From: Alicyclobacillus sacchari
Lineage (GTDB): Bacteria > Bacillota > Bacilli > Alicyclobacillales > Alicyclobacillaceae
Assembly (NCBI RefSeq): GCF_004366795.1
Contig: NZ_SORF01000011.1
Span: 25,675-89,674, forward strand
Length of the DNA: 64,000 nucleotides
Direction of reading: 5' to 3'
In this document: piece after piece, positions 1 to 8,501 of the stretch
Layout: each line of letters opens with the position of its first letter
Numbering within the stretch: position 1 is the first letter of the stretch
The notes under the pieces: generated by a model
The model's database searches: none
Told to the model about the DNA's origin: nothing
The model's input: only the letters and a program-made list of their open reading frames with translations
Translations under genes and position numbers: made by a program

Positions 1-297
1 TATGAACAGATCAACATCAGCAGGGCACAGCTGGAGTATGAGCTCAATTTCTTGAAAGAGAACATGAACTGCTATATCGTCATGCACCAGGGTGAGACCA
101 TCGGCATTGACCTGCCGAACACTGTCGAACTGGAAGTCGTCGAGACCGAGCCAGGTATTCGCGGCGATACGGCGACGGGTGGCAGCAAACCGGCGACAGT
201 AGAAACCGGTTATACACTACAGGTTCCCTTTTTCGTCAACGTTGGAGACAAGCTGATCATTGACACACGGTCAGGTGAATACGTATCGCGGGCGTAA
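1..297 (+). CDS. efp: Elongation factor P, C-terminal part (truncated by window edge)
   Basis: Open reading frame entering from the left edge; 98 residues are visible. They match the second and third OB-fold domains of EF-P, including the YEQINISR segment, and end in the family-typical [17 protein letters not shown] tail. EF-P binds ribosomes stalled at polyproline stretches and promotes peptide bond formation. The modified N-terminal loop lies outside the window. It sits directly before yqhV and spoIIIAA, the order known in Bacillus, and a strong terminator follows 13 bases after the stop. Confidence 0.96.
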   Translation, partial: YEQINISRAQLEYELNFLKENMNCYIVMHQGETIGIDLPNTVELEVVETEPGIRGDTATGGSKPATVETGYTLQVPFFVNVGDKLIIDTRSGEYVSRA

Positions 298-310
298 TCG
301 ATGCGCCGTC

Positions 311-352
311 GCCGCACGGGGAGACTTCATGGGTCTCCCCATGCGGCTTTTT
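311..352 (+). terminator. Rho-independent terminator of efp
   Basis: GCCGCA / TGCGGC outer arm and GGGGAGAC / GTCTCCCC inner arm around a 7-base loop, followed by TTTTTG. This should separate efp from yqhV. Confidence 0.9.
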
Positions 353-431
353 GTTTGGTTATCGCGTTGACCACGCATAGACATGCTTACCCGATCCGAC
401 GCATATGTACAGGCAAAGGAGGCATGTTCAG

Positions 432-713
432 ATGTTTGGCAACTTTGGAGATATCGAAAAGTGGGTCTACCCGATGGCCGCCCTGCGCTGTTTGTCCGGC
501 CTTTGCGAACTGGCCGGCTGCTTTGTCATGCTCTGGTATGGCACGGTCGGACGGGCCTTGCAAGTGAATGGATTACTGGCCCTGGTTGGGCCTTTTATTC
601 TCGTATCCGTGACGGCTCTCGGGCTGACCGGGCTCGCGGGCGAGGTGAGACTGTGGCGCGTGGCCCTCGTTGTTGTCGGAGTGGGTTTGGTCTTATACGG
701 CTCGCGTCCCTGA
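432..713 (+). CDS. yqhV: YqhV family membrane protein (DUF2619)
   Basis: A 93-residue, strongly hydrophobic protein with about three membrane segments, the same length as Bacillus subtilis YqhV and in the same place between efp and spoIIIAA. The start ATG is chosen because AAAGGAGG lies 9 bases upstream (415-422); an upstream in-frame ATG at 405 has no such site. Function is not established; its steady association with spoIIIA suggests a sporulation membrane role, which is inference. Confidence 0.85.
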   Translation: MFGNFGDIEKWVYPMAALRCLSGLCELAGCFVMLWYGTVGRALQVNGLLALVGPFILVSVTALGLTGLAGEVRLWRVALVVVGVGLVLYGSRP

Positions 714-741
714 ACCACCTCGCGGCAAGCAGGTGTGACGG

Positions 742-840
742 TCATGCTTTCTTTTTGAGCAAGCTGAAAACGAGCGCCATCAACAAGACGAAAATAATCA
801 GAAAGACGACAATCCATCGGATCATGATTGAGACATCCAC
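742..840 (-). CDS. Small single-pass membrane protein, unknown function
   Basis: A 32-residue ORF on the strand opposite to its neighbours, starting with GTG. A good ribosome site, GGGGAGG, lies 7 bases before the start (rc of 848-854). The product is one hydrophobic helix, with core RWIVVFLIIFVLL, ending in KKKA. The core is nearly the same as that of the YjcZ-like peptide at 25641, which supports it being real. It lies tail to tail with yqhV and head to head with spoIIIAA. An internal ATG at residue 6 is an alternative start. Confidence 0.6.
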   Translation of the reverse strand: MDVSIMIRWIVVFLIIFVLLMALVFSLLKKKA

Positions 841-916
841 GGCGCTACCTCCCCAACCTTCTCCCTTTAGTCAATGCAGCTTGGCGGGAAACCGTGCTTG
901 TTTCCGGCGATTGTTC

Positions 917-945
917 GCATATGCTTGTACCCCTGTCCATATATA
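917..945 (+). promoter_or_regulatory. Putative sigma-E promoter of the spoIIIA operon
   Basis: GCATATG at 917-923, a 14-base spacer, then CATATATA at 938-945. This resembles the sigma-E pattern (KMATATT, 14-15 bases, CATACAnT). Known biology agrees, since spoIIIA is a sigma-E mother-cell operon. Transcription would start near 952, just before the spoIIIAA ribosome site. Confidence 0.5.
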
Positions 946-971
946 TTGCAGTAGATGGGAGGTGGACAACG

Positions 972-1964
972 ATGTCGATCCCGCCGCCATTCCGGCCTCG
1001 AGAAACGGCTGGTTGGAGTCAGGCCCTTGCGGTTCTCCCGATCGATCTCCAACGCTTGCTTCTCGCCCTCGACGACGCGATCCTGGCTGAACTCGAAGAA
1101 GTTCGCTTACGGGTTGGCCAGCCAATTGAGCTACGGTTCGGAACGGATAGTCAGTACTTGAAACAAGGCGGTGGACTTACGATGATGCCGCCAACTGCGG
1201 CCGTGTTGTCGCAAGCGGCACTCGATCACGCCATGCAACAGGTGACACAGTTTTCCTTGTACGCGGTCGAAGATGAGTTGCGCAAGGGATTCATCACCCT
1301 TCCTGGCGGCCATCGCATCGGCGTTGCCGGCCGTATCGTGACGGATGGCGGGCACATCCGCTCGATTCGGAGCATCTCATCGCTCAATATTCGTATTGCC
1401 CGCGCCTATCCCGGTATGGCGACACCTCTTCGGTCGTGGCTGGCGGATCGTGCGGATGGGCACCCGTTGTCGACCTTGGTCATTTCACCGCCGCAATGTG
1501 GAAAGACCACTCTCGTTCGTGACATTGCTCGCCAGTGGAGTGAAAATCTCGTCACACGGCGCAGATCTCCAGCCAAAGTCGTCGTCATTGACGAGCGTTC
1601 TGAAATTGCAGGAATGTTTGAAGGACGTCCGCAGTTTGCGCTCGGTCCGCGCACCGACGTGTTGGACGGGTGCCCGAAGGCCGAAGGGTTGCTGATGGCG
1701 ATTCGCAGCCTCTCGCCTGACATTGTCGTCACAGACGAGATCGGCAAGCAAGGCGACGTCGAGGCCGTGCTTGAGGCGGCGAATGCGGGAGTTGCGGTCA
1801 TTACCACCGCTCATGCCTCGTCCCTTGAGGGGTGGCGCAGGCGTCCACACATGGAAGAACTGTTCCAGGCCCACGCGTTTGCACGCTATGTCATCCTCAG
1901 TCGGCGGCGCGGCCCAGGTACAATCGAATGCGTGCTGGACGGCGACGGCCGTTCGTTGGTTTAG
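972..1964 (+). CDS. spoIIIAA: Stage III sporulation protein AA, secretion-type ATPase
   Basis: 330 residues, related to type II/IV secretion ATPases. Walker A PPQCGKTT lies near residues 173-180 and Walker B VVVIDER near 203-209. SpoIIIAA is thought to power the SpoIIIA-SpoIIQ channel that links mother cell and forespore and keeps sigma-G active. The start ATG is supported by GGGAGGTG 8 bases upstream; a longer reading from 828 would run through the promoter. First gene of an eight-gene operon with short gaps and stop/start overlaps. Confidence 0.95.
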   Translation: MSIPPPFRPRETAGWSQALAVLPIDLQRLLLALDDAILAELEEVRLRVGQPIELRFGTDSQYLKQGGGLTMMPPTAAVLSQAALDHAMQQVTQFSLYAVEDELRKGFITLPGGHRIGVAGRIVTDGGHIRSIRSISSLNIRIARAYPGMATPLRSWLADRADGHPLSTLVISPPQCGKTTLVRDIARQWSENLVTRRRSPAKVVVIDERSEIAGMFEGRPQFALGPRTDVLDGCPKAEGLLMAIRSLSPDIVVTDEIGKQGDVEAVLEAANAGVAVITTAHASSLEGWRRRPHMEELFQAHAFARYVILSRRRGPGTIECVLDGDGRSLV

Positions 1965-1976
1965 GGGGCACATCGC

Positions 1977-2492
1977 GTGTTGAAACTGGTTGGGTCCGTG
2001 ATCATTGTCTTCGCGACCACGCTCATAGGGTTTCGCATGGCGCACGCGTATCGGGAACGCCCGCGCGAACTGCGACGCCTCTTGCAAGCGGTCCAGCAGT
2101 TGCAAGCGGAAGTGGAGTATCATGCCAAGCCGTTGCCAAGGGCACTTGTCGACGTTGGCCAGAACAGCGGGGGCGCGTGTGGCAAGTGGTTTGTTGCGGC
2201 TGCGAAACACCTGCAGGAAGACGGGCGAGGTGTCGCCGACTCGTTTGTCGCCGCAGCGCAGAGCATCGTAGCGGAGAGTGCGTATCGCTTGTCTGATTTC
2301 GATCCGTTGGATGGGGTGGCCGCCTCCTTGGCCACGATGGATACGGCACATTTGCATGGGCAGTTTCAAATTGCGGCACAGGCGCTTGAGCAGGCGGAGG
2401 TGCGGGCACGGGAAGAGGCAGAGCGAAGTGCTCGCCTTTGGCAATATCTCGGCGTTCTCGCCGGCGTTCTGATCGTCATCCTGCTTTATTAA
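1977..2492 (+). CDS. spoIIIAB: Stage III sporulation protein AB
   Basis: 171 residues, the same length as the B. subtilis protein. It has an N-terminal membrane segment, a long soluble helical region related to the GspF-type platform proteins, and a C-terminal membrane segment (LGVLAGVLIVILL). Thought to act as the inner-membrane platform of the SpoIIIA channel. GTG at 1977 or the next codon TTG could be the start; GGGGG lies just upstream. Confidence 0.93.
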   Translation: MLKLVGSVIIVFATTLIGFRMAHAYRERPRELRRLLQAVQQLQAEVEYHAKPLPRALVDVGQNSGGACGKWFVAAAKHLQEDGRGVADSFVAAAQSIVAESAYRLSDFDPLDGVAASLATMDTAHLHGQFQIAAQALEQAEVRAREEAERSARLWQYLGVLAGVLIVILLY

Positions 2493-2549
2493 TACATTCA
2501 TACGTTTTAGGGATTTGGTCGGCGAACGGGGAGATGGGGGGGCGACACG

Positions 2550-2753
2550 GTGTCACCGGAGATTCGGGACATCTTTCGGATTTTTGCAGTCGGCTTTATC
2601 GCAGCCATTTTTCATACGGTGCTCAAGCAAAGCGGCAAAGAGGACTTCGCGCACTGGGCAACGTTAGCTGGGCTTGTGGCTGTGTTTGCAATCGTCATTG
2701 GCTACGTCGATCACCTGTACCATGAGATTACCAGTGTATTCTTGCTGCAGTAG
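2550..2753 (+). CDS. spoIIIAC: Stage III sporulation protein AC
   Basis: 67-residue membrane protein with two hydrophobic helices, matching SpoIIIAC in size and in the KEDFAHW and DHLYHEI segments. It starts with GTG behind GGGGGGCGAC. SpoIIIAC and SpoIIIAD are small integral membrane components of the mother-cell-to-forespore channel. Confidence 0.92.
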   Translation: MSPEIRDIFRIFAVGFIAAIFHTVLKQSGKEDFAHWATLAGLVAVFAIVIGYVDHLYHEITSVFLLQ

Positions 2754-2761
2754 GTGAGGCC

Positions 2762-3148
2762 ATGCACATTTTTCAACTCGTTGGCATCGGCTTGACCGCA
2801 ACGGTTTTCGCGACGATTCTGCGGCCACACTCCCCACAGTTCGCGACACTCATCAGCATCTTTGCAGGTGCTGTCTTACTGTGGATGGTCGTTCATTCCT
2901 TGACGGGCGTCGTGCAGGAATTACAAGGTATGGCGACGGATGCCAAGATAAGCCAGACGTTTCTTGCTACAGTTCTCAAAATCATTGGTATCGCCTATAT
3001 CGTTGAATTCGCAGCGCAGGTAGCCAGGGATGCGGGTGAGTCAGCGCTTGGTGGGCGAATCGAACTGGCGGGCAAAGTGGGTATTGTGGTGCTTGCGCTT
3101 CCGATTTTCACGGATGTCGTTCAGACCATCGTCCACTTGTTGCCGTGA
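2762..3148 (+). CDS. spoIIIAD: Stage III sporulation protein AD
   Basis: 128 residues with about four membrane helices and the conserved KIIGIAYIVEFAAQVARDAGESALGG region near the middle, split here into KIIGIAYIVEF and AQVARDAGESALG. Located 8 bases after spoIIIAC. Membrane component of the SpoIIIA complex. Confidence 0.92.
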   Translation: MHIFQLVGIGLTATVFATILRPHSPQFATLISIFAGAVLLWMVVHSLTGVVQELQGMATDAKISQTFLATVLKIIGIAYIVEFAAQVARDAGESALGGRIELAGKVGIVVLALPIFTDVVQTIVHLLP

Positions 3149-3163
3149 CGAGGGGGGAGCGGG

Positions 3164-4387
3164 GTGCGGCGGATTGTCGTGATGCTGTGCGCGTGCGTTG
3201 TCTGCTGTCTCCTAACATGGATTGTCCCTGCTACCAACGCTTCGGCAGACACGGCCGCGCCTTCTTTGACCCAGGCGGAAGCTCAAGCGCAAAACGCGAT
3301 TCAGCAGGCGGCGCAGACTCAACTTGATCACCTGCCGACGCAAACGATCGACGAATATTGGCAAGATCTCTTGAATGAGTACGGTGGCTATTTGCCAAAT
3401 GTTTCAGGTCCTGGTTTGGTGAAATCGGTTCTGCAGAATGGGCCGCCAAACTTTGCATCTGTTACACATGGTCTCATACGTTACTTCTTTCAGGAACTTG
3501 TGGATGACGCCGGGCTGTTGGGCAGCATTCTCATTCTGTGCGTTGCGGGCGCTGTCCTCAAGACCTTGCAGACATCGTTTGAGCAGGAGTCCATTAGTGA
3601 ATTGGCCGATATGGTCGTTTGCTTTGTACTCATTGCATTGGTCGCGCACTCGTTTGTCGAGACGATTGGTGCAGCTCGCCATGCTATCGAAACGATGAAT
3701 CACTTTATGCTGGCAACGGTTCCGCTCACCGTGACACTGCTCGCTGCTTCTGGGTCGATTGCGTCTGCCGCCTTCTTTCAACCGATGCTGCTGTTCACAG
3801 TACATTTTGTCAGCAACATGGTGTTTTATGTCGTCTTTCCGTTGATCTTCTTTGCTGCTGTCCTCGACCTGACTAGCGCATTATCGATTCGCTATACATT
3901 AACCCGCTTGGCAGGATTGATCCGAACCGTCAGTGTCGCGATCCTCAGTTTTGGACTGGCCGTGTTCATCGGTATCTCGACAGTACAGGGGGCCGGTAAG
4001 GGCATTGTCGACGGTGTCGTGCTGCGGACGATGAAACTTGGGGTCAGTACATTCGTACCGGTGGTCGGTAAGGCGATATCGGATGCGGCCGAGACGGTGC
4101 TCAGCGCTTCGTTGTTGGTGAAGAACGCAGTTGGCGTGGCAGGGCTGGTTGTCATCACGCTGATCGCCGTCTTCCCGGCGTTAAAGATTCTCGCGGTAGC
4201 CACGATGTACGGTGGCAGTGCCGCGTTCATGCAACCGCTTGGCGAGACACCCATCGTCGCCTGTCTGGGCTCCTTAGGCAAGACGATGGTTCTTGTATTT
4301 GCCTGTGTCGCGGGCGTGGCGTTGATGTTCTTCTTCGCTATTTGCATTCTCCTGGCATCGGCGAACCTGGCGGTGATGACGGCGTGA
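3164..4387 (+). CDS. spoIIIAE: Stage III sporulation protein AE
   Basis: 407 residues. A signal peptide (about residues 1-28, ending NASA) precedes a soluble region and then several membrane helices. SpoIIIAE is the largest polytopic component of the channel and is needed for forespore sigma-G activity. GTG start behind GGGGGGAGCGGG. Its TGA stop overlaps the spoIIIAF GTG start. Confidence 0.94.
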   Translation: MRRIVVMLCACVVCCLLTWIVPATNASADTAAPSLTQAEAQAQNAIQQAAQTQLDHLPTQTIDEYWQDLLNEYGGYLPNVSGPGLVKSVLQNGPPNFASVTHGLIRYFFQELVDDAGLLGSILILCVAGAVLKTLQTSFEQESISELADMVVCFVLIALVAHSFVETIGAARHAIETMNHFMLATVPLTVTLLAASGSIASAAFFQPMLLFTVHFVSNMVFYVVFPLIFFAAVLDLTSALSIRYTLTRLAGLIRTVSVAILSFGLAVFIGISTVQGAGKGIVDGVVLRTMKLGVSTFVPVVGKAISDAAETVLSASLLVKNAVGVAGLVVITLIAVFPALKILAVATMYGGSAAFMQPLGETPIVACLGSLGKTMVLVFACVAGVALMFFFAICILLASANLAVMTA

Positions 4388-4920
4388 CAGCGATCGGGGA
4401 GTGGTTGAAACAAATCGTGGTGGTGGCGATGTTGGCCGGGATTGCCGAAATGCTGCTTCCGACACGAGCGCTTGTCAAATATGTTCGGAGCGTCTTGGGT
4501 GTCGCGATGATCGCCGCTATGCTCAGTCCGTTGGTGCCAATGCTGCGATCAAATTGGTCATCCCAATTGGCTGCGCAGGCTTCGGCGGCGCTGTTTGGCA
4601 ACACATTGGCGACGCAAGGTTCTGGTGTGGACGACAACTCCGCAGCGGTTCGTGGGTACGCCGCGGCACTCAATCAGGAGGAGAGCTTGGATGCGGACCA
4701 ATATCTTGCACAGGAAGCGAAGTCAGCGTTGCCGGAAAACCTCGCAAAGTATGTGACGAGCGTGCACGTAGACAACGCGATGAATCCTGCGGAGCTTCGT
4801 GTCACCGTCGGAATCGACGCAAACGGGACGGCGTGGGGTGGCGAGATCGAGCAGACAATCGCAGAAGCACTTGGTGTTGAAGCGGATCAGGTGCTTGTCG
4901 TGGACGATGGAGGGCGATGA
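4384..4920 (+). CDS. spoIIIAF: Stage III sporulation protein AF
   Basis: 178 residues with two N-terminal membrane helices, then a soluble domain ending in a small alpha-beta ring-building-like fold (LRVTVGIDANG to VLVVDDGGR). The GTG start overlaps the spoIIIAE stop as GTGA, typical of coupled translation. An upstream in-frame ATG inside spoIIIAE is less likely. Confidence 0.9.
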   Translation: MTAIGEWLKQIVVVAMLAGIAEMLLPTRALVKYVRSVLGVAMIAAMLSPLVPMLRSNWSSQLAAQASAALFGNTLATQGSGVDDNSAAVRGYAAALNQEESLDADQYLAQEAKSALPENLAKYVTSVHVDNAMNPAELRVTVGIDANGTAWGGEIEQTIAEALGVEADQVLVVDDGGR

Positions 4921-5378
4921 GAGTGGACTGGCAACAACTGTGGAAACAAAAATGGTTGCTCTTTGTGGCTGCCGTTGGCGTGCTGATGCTGATTGTCGGA
5001 TCGATGGTACAAGCCCATCCGGCCAAGTCGTCCAGTGCCCTGCCGGTCTCTACGACTGATGCATTCACCAGCTCGCTGGGTACATCGAATGCATCCGACT
5101 CATTGCCAACAGCGCCGACAGAGCGGCATTACGACGATGAACTCGATGCCATGCTCGCAAAAATCCAAGGAGTGCGCGCAGTGAATGTGATGGTCGTCTT
5201 GACCAACGGTGGCAACCTCGCCGGGAGCGGCAGCACCGGCGTCGGCGTCGCGGGCGTGCTGGTCACGCTCGACGCGGACAATTTTTTTACCGCCAAAACA
5301 GAAATCGTGGACGCAATTACGAATGTGTTGGACGTGCCTGCATATAAGATTAGTGTGGAACCTCAAAAGGGAGACTAG
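4917..5378 (+). CDS. spoIIIAG: Stage III sporulation protein AG, short form
   Basis: 153 residues against about 229 in B. subtilis. It has an N-terminal membrane anchor (residues about 13-32), a Ser/Thr-rich linker, then a ring-building domain from YDDELDAML to ITNVLDVPAYKISVEP. The first two strands (VNVMVVLTN and AGVLVTLDAD) are joined by only a short Gly/Ser-rich turn, where B. subtilis has a long charged insertion. Forms the large ring of the SpoIIIA-SpoIIQ channel. ATG overlaps the spoIIIAF stop. Confidence 0.88.
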   Translation: MRVDWQQLWKQKWLLFVAAVGVLMLIVGSMVQAHPAKSSSALPVSTTDAFTSSLGTSNASDSLPTAPTERHYDDELDAMLAKIQGVRAVNVMVVLTNGGNLAGSGSTGVGVAGVLVTLDADNFFTAKTEIVDAITNVLDVPAYKISVEPQKGD

Positions 5379-5403
5379 ACGCTAGATTAGGAGGATGTAT
5401 AGC

Positions 5404-5982
5404 ATGGTAAAGCGGCAAACAGTATGGTTGTCCACAATGATGGTCCTATCTTTGATGCTCATCGGGTATTACACGATGAATAATCAAGCCAGCCCGACGA
5501 CGACGACGCCAACCGCCTCGAACTCAACGACCGTCGTGACGACACCGGACAACGGCAACAGCACTCAGACGCAGAGTGGGGACAGCCAGCAAAGCAACAG
5601 CTCGGGTGAGACCGGGATGAGCTCGACGGGCAATTGGTACAACTCTCTGCAGACCCTGGTTAACAATCAGATCAGTCAGCGAATCAGCAACTATCAGTCG
5701 GTGATTGCAAATAACAATGCCTCCCAGACACAGATTGCAGAGGCACAAAAGGCGCTTGGCAATGAAGAATCCCTGTACAACAGCCTGCAACAGGCGACAC
5801 AAGCGGTTCTTGCAGAAGGTTATACGAACGCCGTGATTGAACCGGACAAGGATCAGAAGACCTTTACGGTGTATGTCCAAGCGAAGGACATTTCGCGAGC
5901 GGACGCGGTCAAAATCATGAATGTGGTTAGCCAACAGCTCGACGTGTCCATTCTGAACATCTCTGTCAAGCCGCACGCGTAA
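5404..5982 (+). CDS. spoIIIAH: Stage III sporulation protein AH
   Basis: 192 residues: one membrane anchor near the N-terminus, a long low-complexity Thr/Ser/Gln/Asn linker (about residues 25-75), then the ring-building domain (AVLAEGYTNAVIE to LDVSILNISVKP). SpoIIIAH spans the mother-cell membrane and binds forespore SpoIIQ. Start ATG 5404 is preferred over ATG 5395 because GGAGG abuts 5395 but lies 9 bases before 5404. Last gene of the operon. Confidence 0.92.
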   Translation: MVKRQTVWLSTMMVLSLMLIGYYTMNNQASPTTTTPTASNSTTVVTTPDNGNSTQTQSGDSQQSNSSGETGMSSTGNWYNSLQTLVNNQISQRISNYQSVIANNNASQTQIAEAQKALGNEESLYNSLQQATQAVLAEGYTNAVIEPDKDQKTFTVYVQAKDISRADAVKIMNVVSQQLDVSILNISVKPHA

Positions 5983-5994
5983 AGTGGACTTGAC

Positions 5995-6030
5995 GCCGCC
6001 AGCATCGACAGCCGATGCGGCGGCTGTTTT
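5995..6030 (+). terminator. Terminator of the spoIIIA operon
   Basis: GCCGCC-A-GCATCG pairs with CGATGC-GGCGGC (one bulged A, loop ACAGC), followed by TGTTTT. Confidence 0.85.
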
Positions 6031-6115
6031 CATATGCAGGGAACCTAGAGGTACGACCAAAGCTATGGTATACTTGGACGAGCATTTACGAGATATGGAT
6101 CGGGGAGAGAACACA

Positions 6116-6592
6116 TTGCTGAAATTGGAAGACATCCACGAGCTGATTCGTCTTTTGGATGAAAGTAGTTTGAGTGAAATTCATATTGAATTTGAAGATG
6201 GAAAGTTGCAGCTTAAGAAAGCGACGCCGGAGGCCGTAGCCTATATGCCGGTGCAAACAACGCCCGGTATAGCCGCTTCTGTTTCGCCACAGACGGCCCC
6301 AGTTGCTGTACAAACGGCGAACGCGCCGGCACAGGTGTTAAACGATATTGATGTTCATGTGATCACCTCGCCGATGGTCGGCACCTTTTATCGCGCTCCA
6401 TCGCCCGAGTCGGCGCCATTCGTGGAAGTTGGTGCACAGGTGACGAGCAAGACTGTCGTCTGCATCATTGAGGCGATGAAGCTGATGAACGAGATTGAGG
6501 CGGAAGTGTCCGGAGAAGTGATCGAGGTTTTGGCCGAGAACGGCCAACTGGTCGAGTATGGGCAGCCGCTGTTCAAAGTTCGGCGCGCTTGA
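6116..6592 (+). CDS. accB: Biotin carboxyl carrier protein of acetyl-CoA carboxylase
   Basis: 158 residues: an N-terminal helical part (LEDIHELIRLLDES), an Ala/Pro/Thr-rich linker and a C-terminal biotinyl domain with EAMKLMNE, the acceptor lysine being residue 122. It carries biotin between biotin carboxylase and carboxyltransferase in fatty-acid initiation. TTG at 6116 is chosen because GGGGAGAG lies 6 bases before it; earlier in-frame starts read through the spoIIIA terminator. Confidence 0.93.
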   Translation: MLKLEDIHELIRLLDESSLSEIHIEFEDGKLQLKKATPEAVAYMPVQTTPGIAASVSPQTAPVAVQTANAPAQVLNDIDVHVITSPMVGTFYRAPSPESAPFVEVGAQVTSKTVVCIIEAMKLMNEIEAEVSGEVIEVLAENGQLVEYGQPLFKVRRA

Positions 6593-6656
6593 CCAGTTAT
6601 CGTGAGAGGCACGGCCTGATCAACATCATTTACGTTCGACAAGGGGCAACGCGGTT

Positions 6657-8000
6657 ATGTTTAAACGTGTACTTGTGGCTAATCGGGGCGAGATCGCCGT
6701 CCGTGTCATTCGCGCTTGCCGCGAGTTGGGGATTGAGACGGTCGCCGTTTATTCGATGGCAGATAAGGACGCTTTGCACGTTCGTCTCGCCGATGAGGCG
6801 TACTGCATCGGGCCGGCGGCGCCAAAACTTAGCTACCTACATATTCCGAGCCTAATTTCCGTGGCGACGCTGCGGGGGGTTGATGCTGTACATCCGGGGT
6901 ACGGCTTTTTATCGGAGAACAGCGACTTTGCCGAAGCGTGCGAGGCTTGCGGCATCACTTTTATAGGGCCCAGTCCGAAGGCCATTGAGCAGATGGGTGA
7001 CAAGTCCGCCGCGAAGGAAACGATGCGCAAGGCAGGGGTGCCGACGGTTCCAGGAAGCGACGGCCTGGTGGATAATTTGCAGGAAGCTCTGGATATCGCG
7101 AATGCAATCGGGTATCCGCTCATCATCAAGGCGACGGCCGGCGGCGGTGGCCGCGGTATTCGCGTCGTGCGCGATGAACAGGCGTTGCGGCAAGCGGTTG
7201 ATGCGGCGCGGCGCGAGGCAGAGGCTTCGTTTGGTAACGGTGGTATCTACATTGAGAAATACATCGAGCGAATGCGGCATGTAGAGATTCAAATCTTGGC
7301 GGATCGTCACGGAAACGTCGTCCACCTCGGGGAACGCGATTGTTCGGTGCAGCGTCGCCTGCAAAAGTTGGTGGAGGAATCTCCTTGCCCGGTGTTGAGC
7401 GATGACGTGCGCGATCGAATGGGGCGAGCTGCCGTTGCGGCCGCGCGTGCGGTTGACTATGTCGGTGCAGGCACCATCGAGTTTATTTATACAGACGATG
7501 GCGATTTTTACTTCATGGAGATGAACACGCGCATTCAAGTTGAGCATCCTGTTACTGAGTGGGTAACCGGTGTGGATCTTGTGCGGGACATGATCCTCGC
7601 TGCCGCCGGTGAACCTTTGTCCGTGCGCCAGGAGGATATTCAATTGCGGGGGCATGCGATTGAGTGTCGAATCAATGCCGAAGATCCACTGCGTCAGTTC
7701 GCGCCGTCTCCCGGCACCATCACGACGTATTTACCGCCGTCGGGACCAGGTGTTCGCGTTGATTCAGCTTGTTATCAAGGCTATACGATTCCGCCGTTCT
7801 ACGATTCTATGGTGGCAAAGCTCATCGTTTGGGCGCCTACGCGCGAACAAGCCATCGCTCGCATGTTGGCAGCCTTGGACGAATATGAAATCGACGGAGT
7901 TCGCACAACCATTCCGTTTCACATTGCCCTGATGCAGAACGACAAGTTTCGGAACGCCGATGTGACGACTCGCTTTTTGGAGGAGAATCACATACTTTAA
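6657..8000 (+). CDS. accC: Biotin carboxylase subunit of acetyl-CoA carboxylase
   Basis: 447 residues, full length. N-terminal [22 protein letters not shown]-grasp glycine-rich loop [14 protein letters not shown], and [14 protein letters not shown] are all intact. It carboxylates the biotin of AccB using ATP and bicarbonate. Lies 64 bases after accB, the usual accBC pair; the carboxyltransferase genes accA/accD are not in the window. Confidence 0.97.
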   Translation: MFKRVLVANRGEIAVRVIRACRELGIETVAVYSMADKDALHVRLADEAYCIGPAAPKLSYLHIPSLISVATLRGVDAVHPGYGFLSENSDFAEACEACGITFIGPSPKAIEQMGDKSAAKETMRKAGVPTVPGSDGLVDNLQEALDIANAIGYPLIIKATAGGGGRGIRVVRDEQALRQAVDAARREAEASFGNGGIYIEKYIERMRHVEIQILADRHGNVVHLGERDCSVQRRLQKLVEESPCPVLSDDVRDRMGRAAVAAARAVDYVGAGTIEFIYTDDGDFYFMEMNTRIQVEHPVTEWVTGVDLVRDMILAAAGEPLSVRQEDIQLRGHAIECRINAEDPLRQFAPSPGTITTYLPPSGPGVRVDSACYQGYTIPPFYDSMVAKLIVWAPTREQAIARMLAALDEYEIDGVRTTIPFHIALMQNDKFRNADVTTRFLEENHIL

Positions 8001-8052
8001 GCGAAGCTTGTCATAGGATGAAGGGACAACGATAATCAGGAGTGTGATAAGC

Positions 8053-8484
8053 GTGGCTGACATGGAGTACGAACTGACTGACCGTGGTTCTGTGCATATC
8101 GCGGACGAAGTTGTGCAGATCATTGCCGGTGTAGCAACCAGTGAGGTCGAGGGTGTCGCGGGCATGAGCGGATCGTTTGCGGGCGGTTTGACGGAATCTT
8201 TGACAGGCCGTAAAAATCTGTCGAAGGGCGTGAAGGTTCAGTTCGTAGAAAATGAACGGGCGTGTTCGATAGACGTCTCGGTTTCGCTACGATTTGGTGT
8301 AAACATTCCTGATACAGGGTATCAAATTCAAGAACGGGTAAAAGCTGCGGTGGAAGGGATGACTGGTCTGAAGGTTGTCGCGGTTCACGTTCACGTCGTG
8401 GGCGTCGCCTTCCAGTCAGATGTTGATCCGAAAGCGGTCGATGCGGATCAGATTCTTAGTACCGAACGAAGTCCGGGCCTCTGA
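8053..8484 (+). CDS. Asp23/Gls24 family envelope stress protein (YqhY-like)
   Basis: 143 residues with the Asp23 pattern: VHIADEVVQIIAGVATSEVEGVAGM, then KGVKVQF and LRFGVNIPDTGYQIQERVKAAVEGMTGL. Asp23 proteins coat the inner face of the membrane and are held there by AmaP, encoded next. Placement after accBC fits B. subtilis yqhY. GTG 8053 is chosen because AGGAG lies 10 bases upstream; GTG 8044 is too close. Confidence 0.9.
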   Translation: MADMEYELTDRGSVHIADEVVQIIAGVATSEVEGVAGMSGSFAGGLTESLTGRKNLSKGVKVQFVENERACSIDVSVSLRFGVNIPDTGYQIQERVKAAVEGMTGLKVVAVHVHVVGVAFQSDVDPKAVDADQILSTERSPGL

Positions 8485-8501
8485 CCCGCTGGGGGGATAG
8501 C

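Noticed and set aside
1485..2501. 338-residue minus-strand ORF
   Set aside because: Antisense to spoIIIAA and spoIIIAB, biased composition, no ribosome site.
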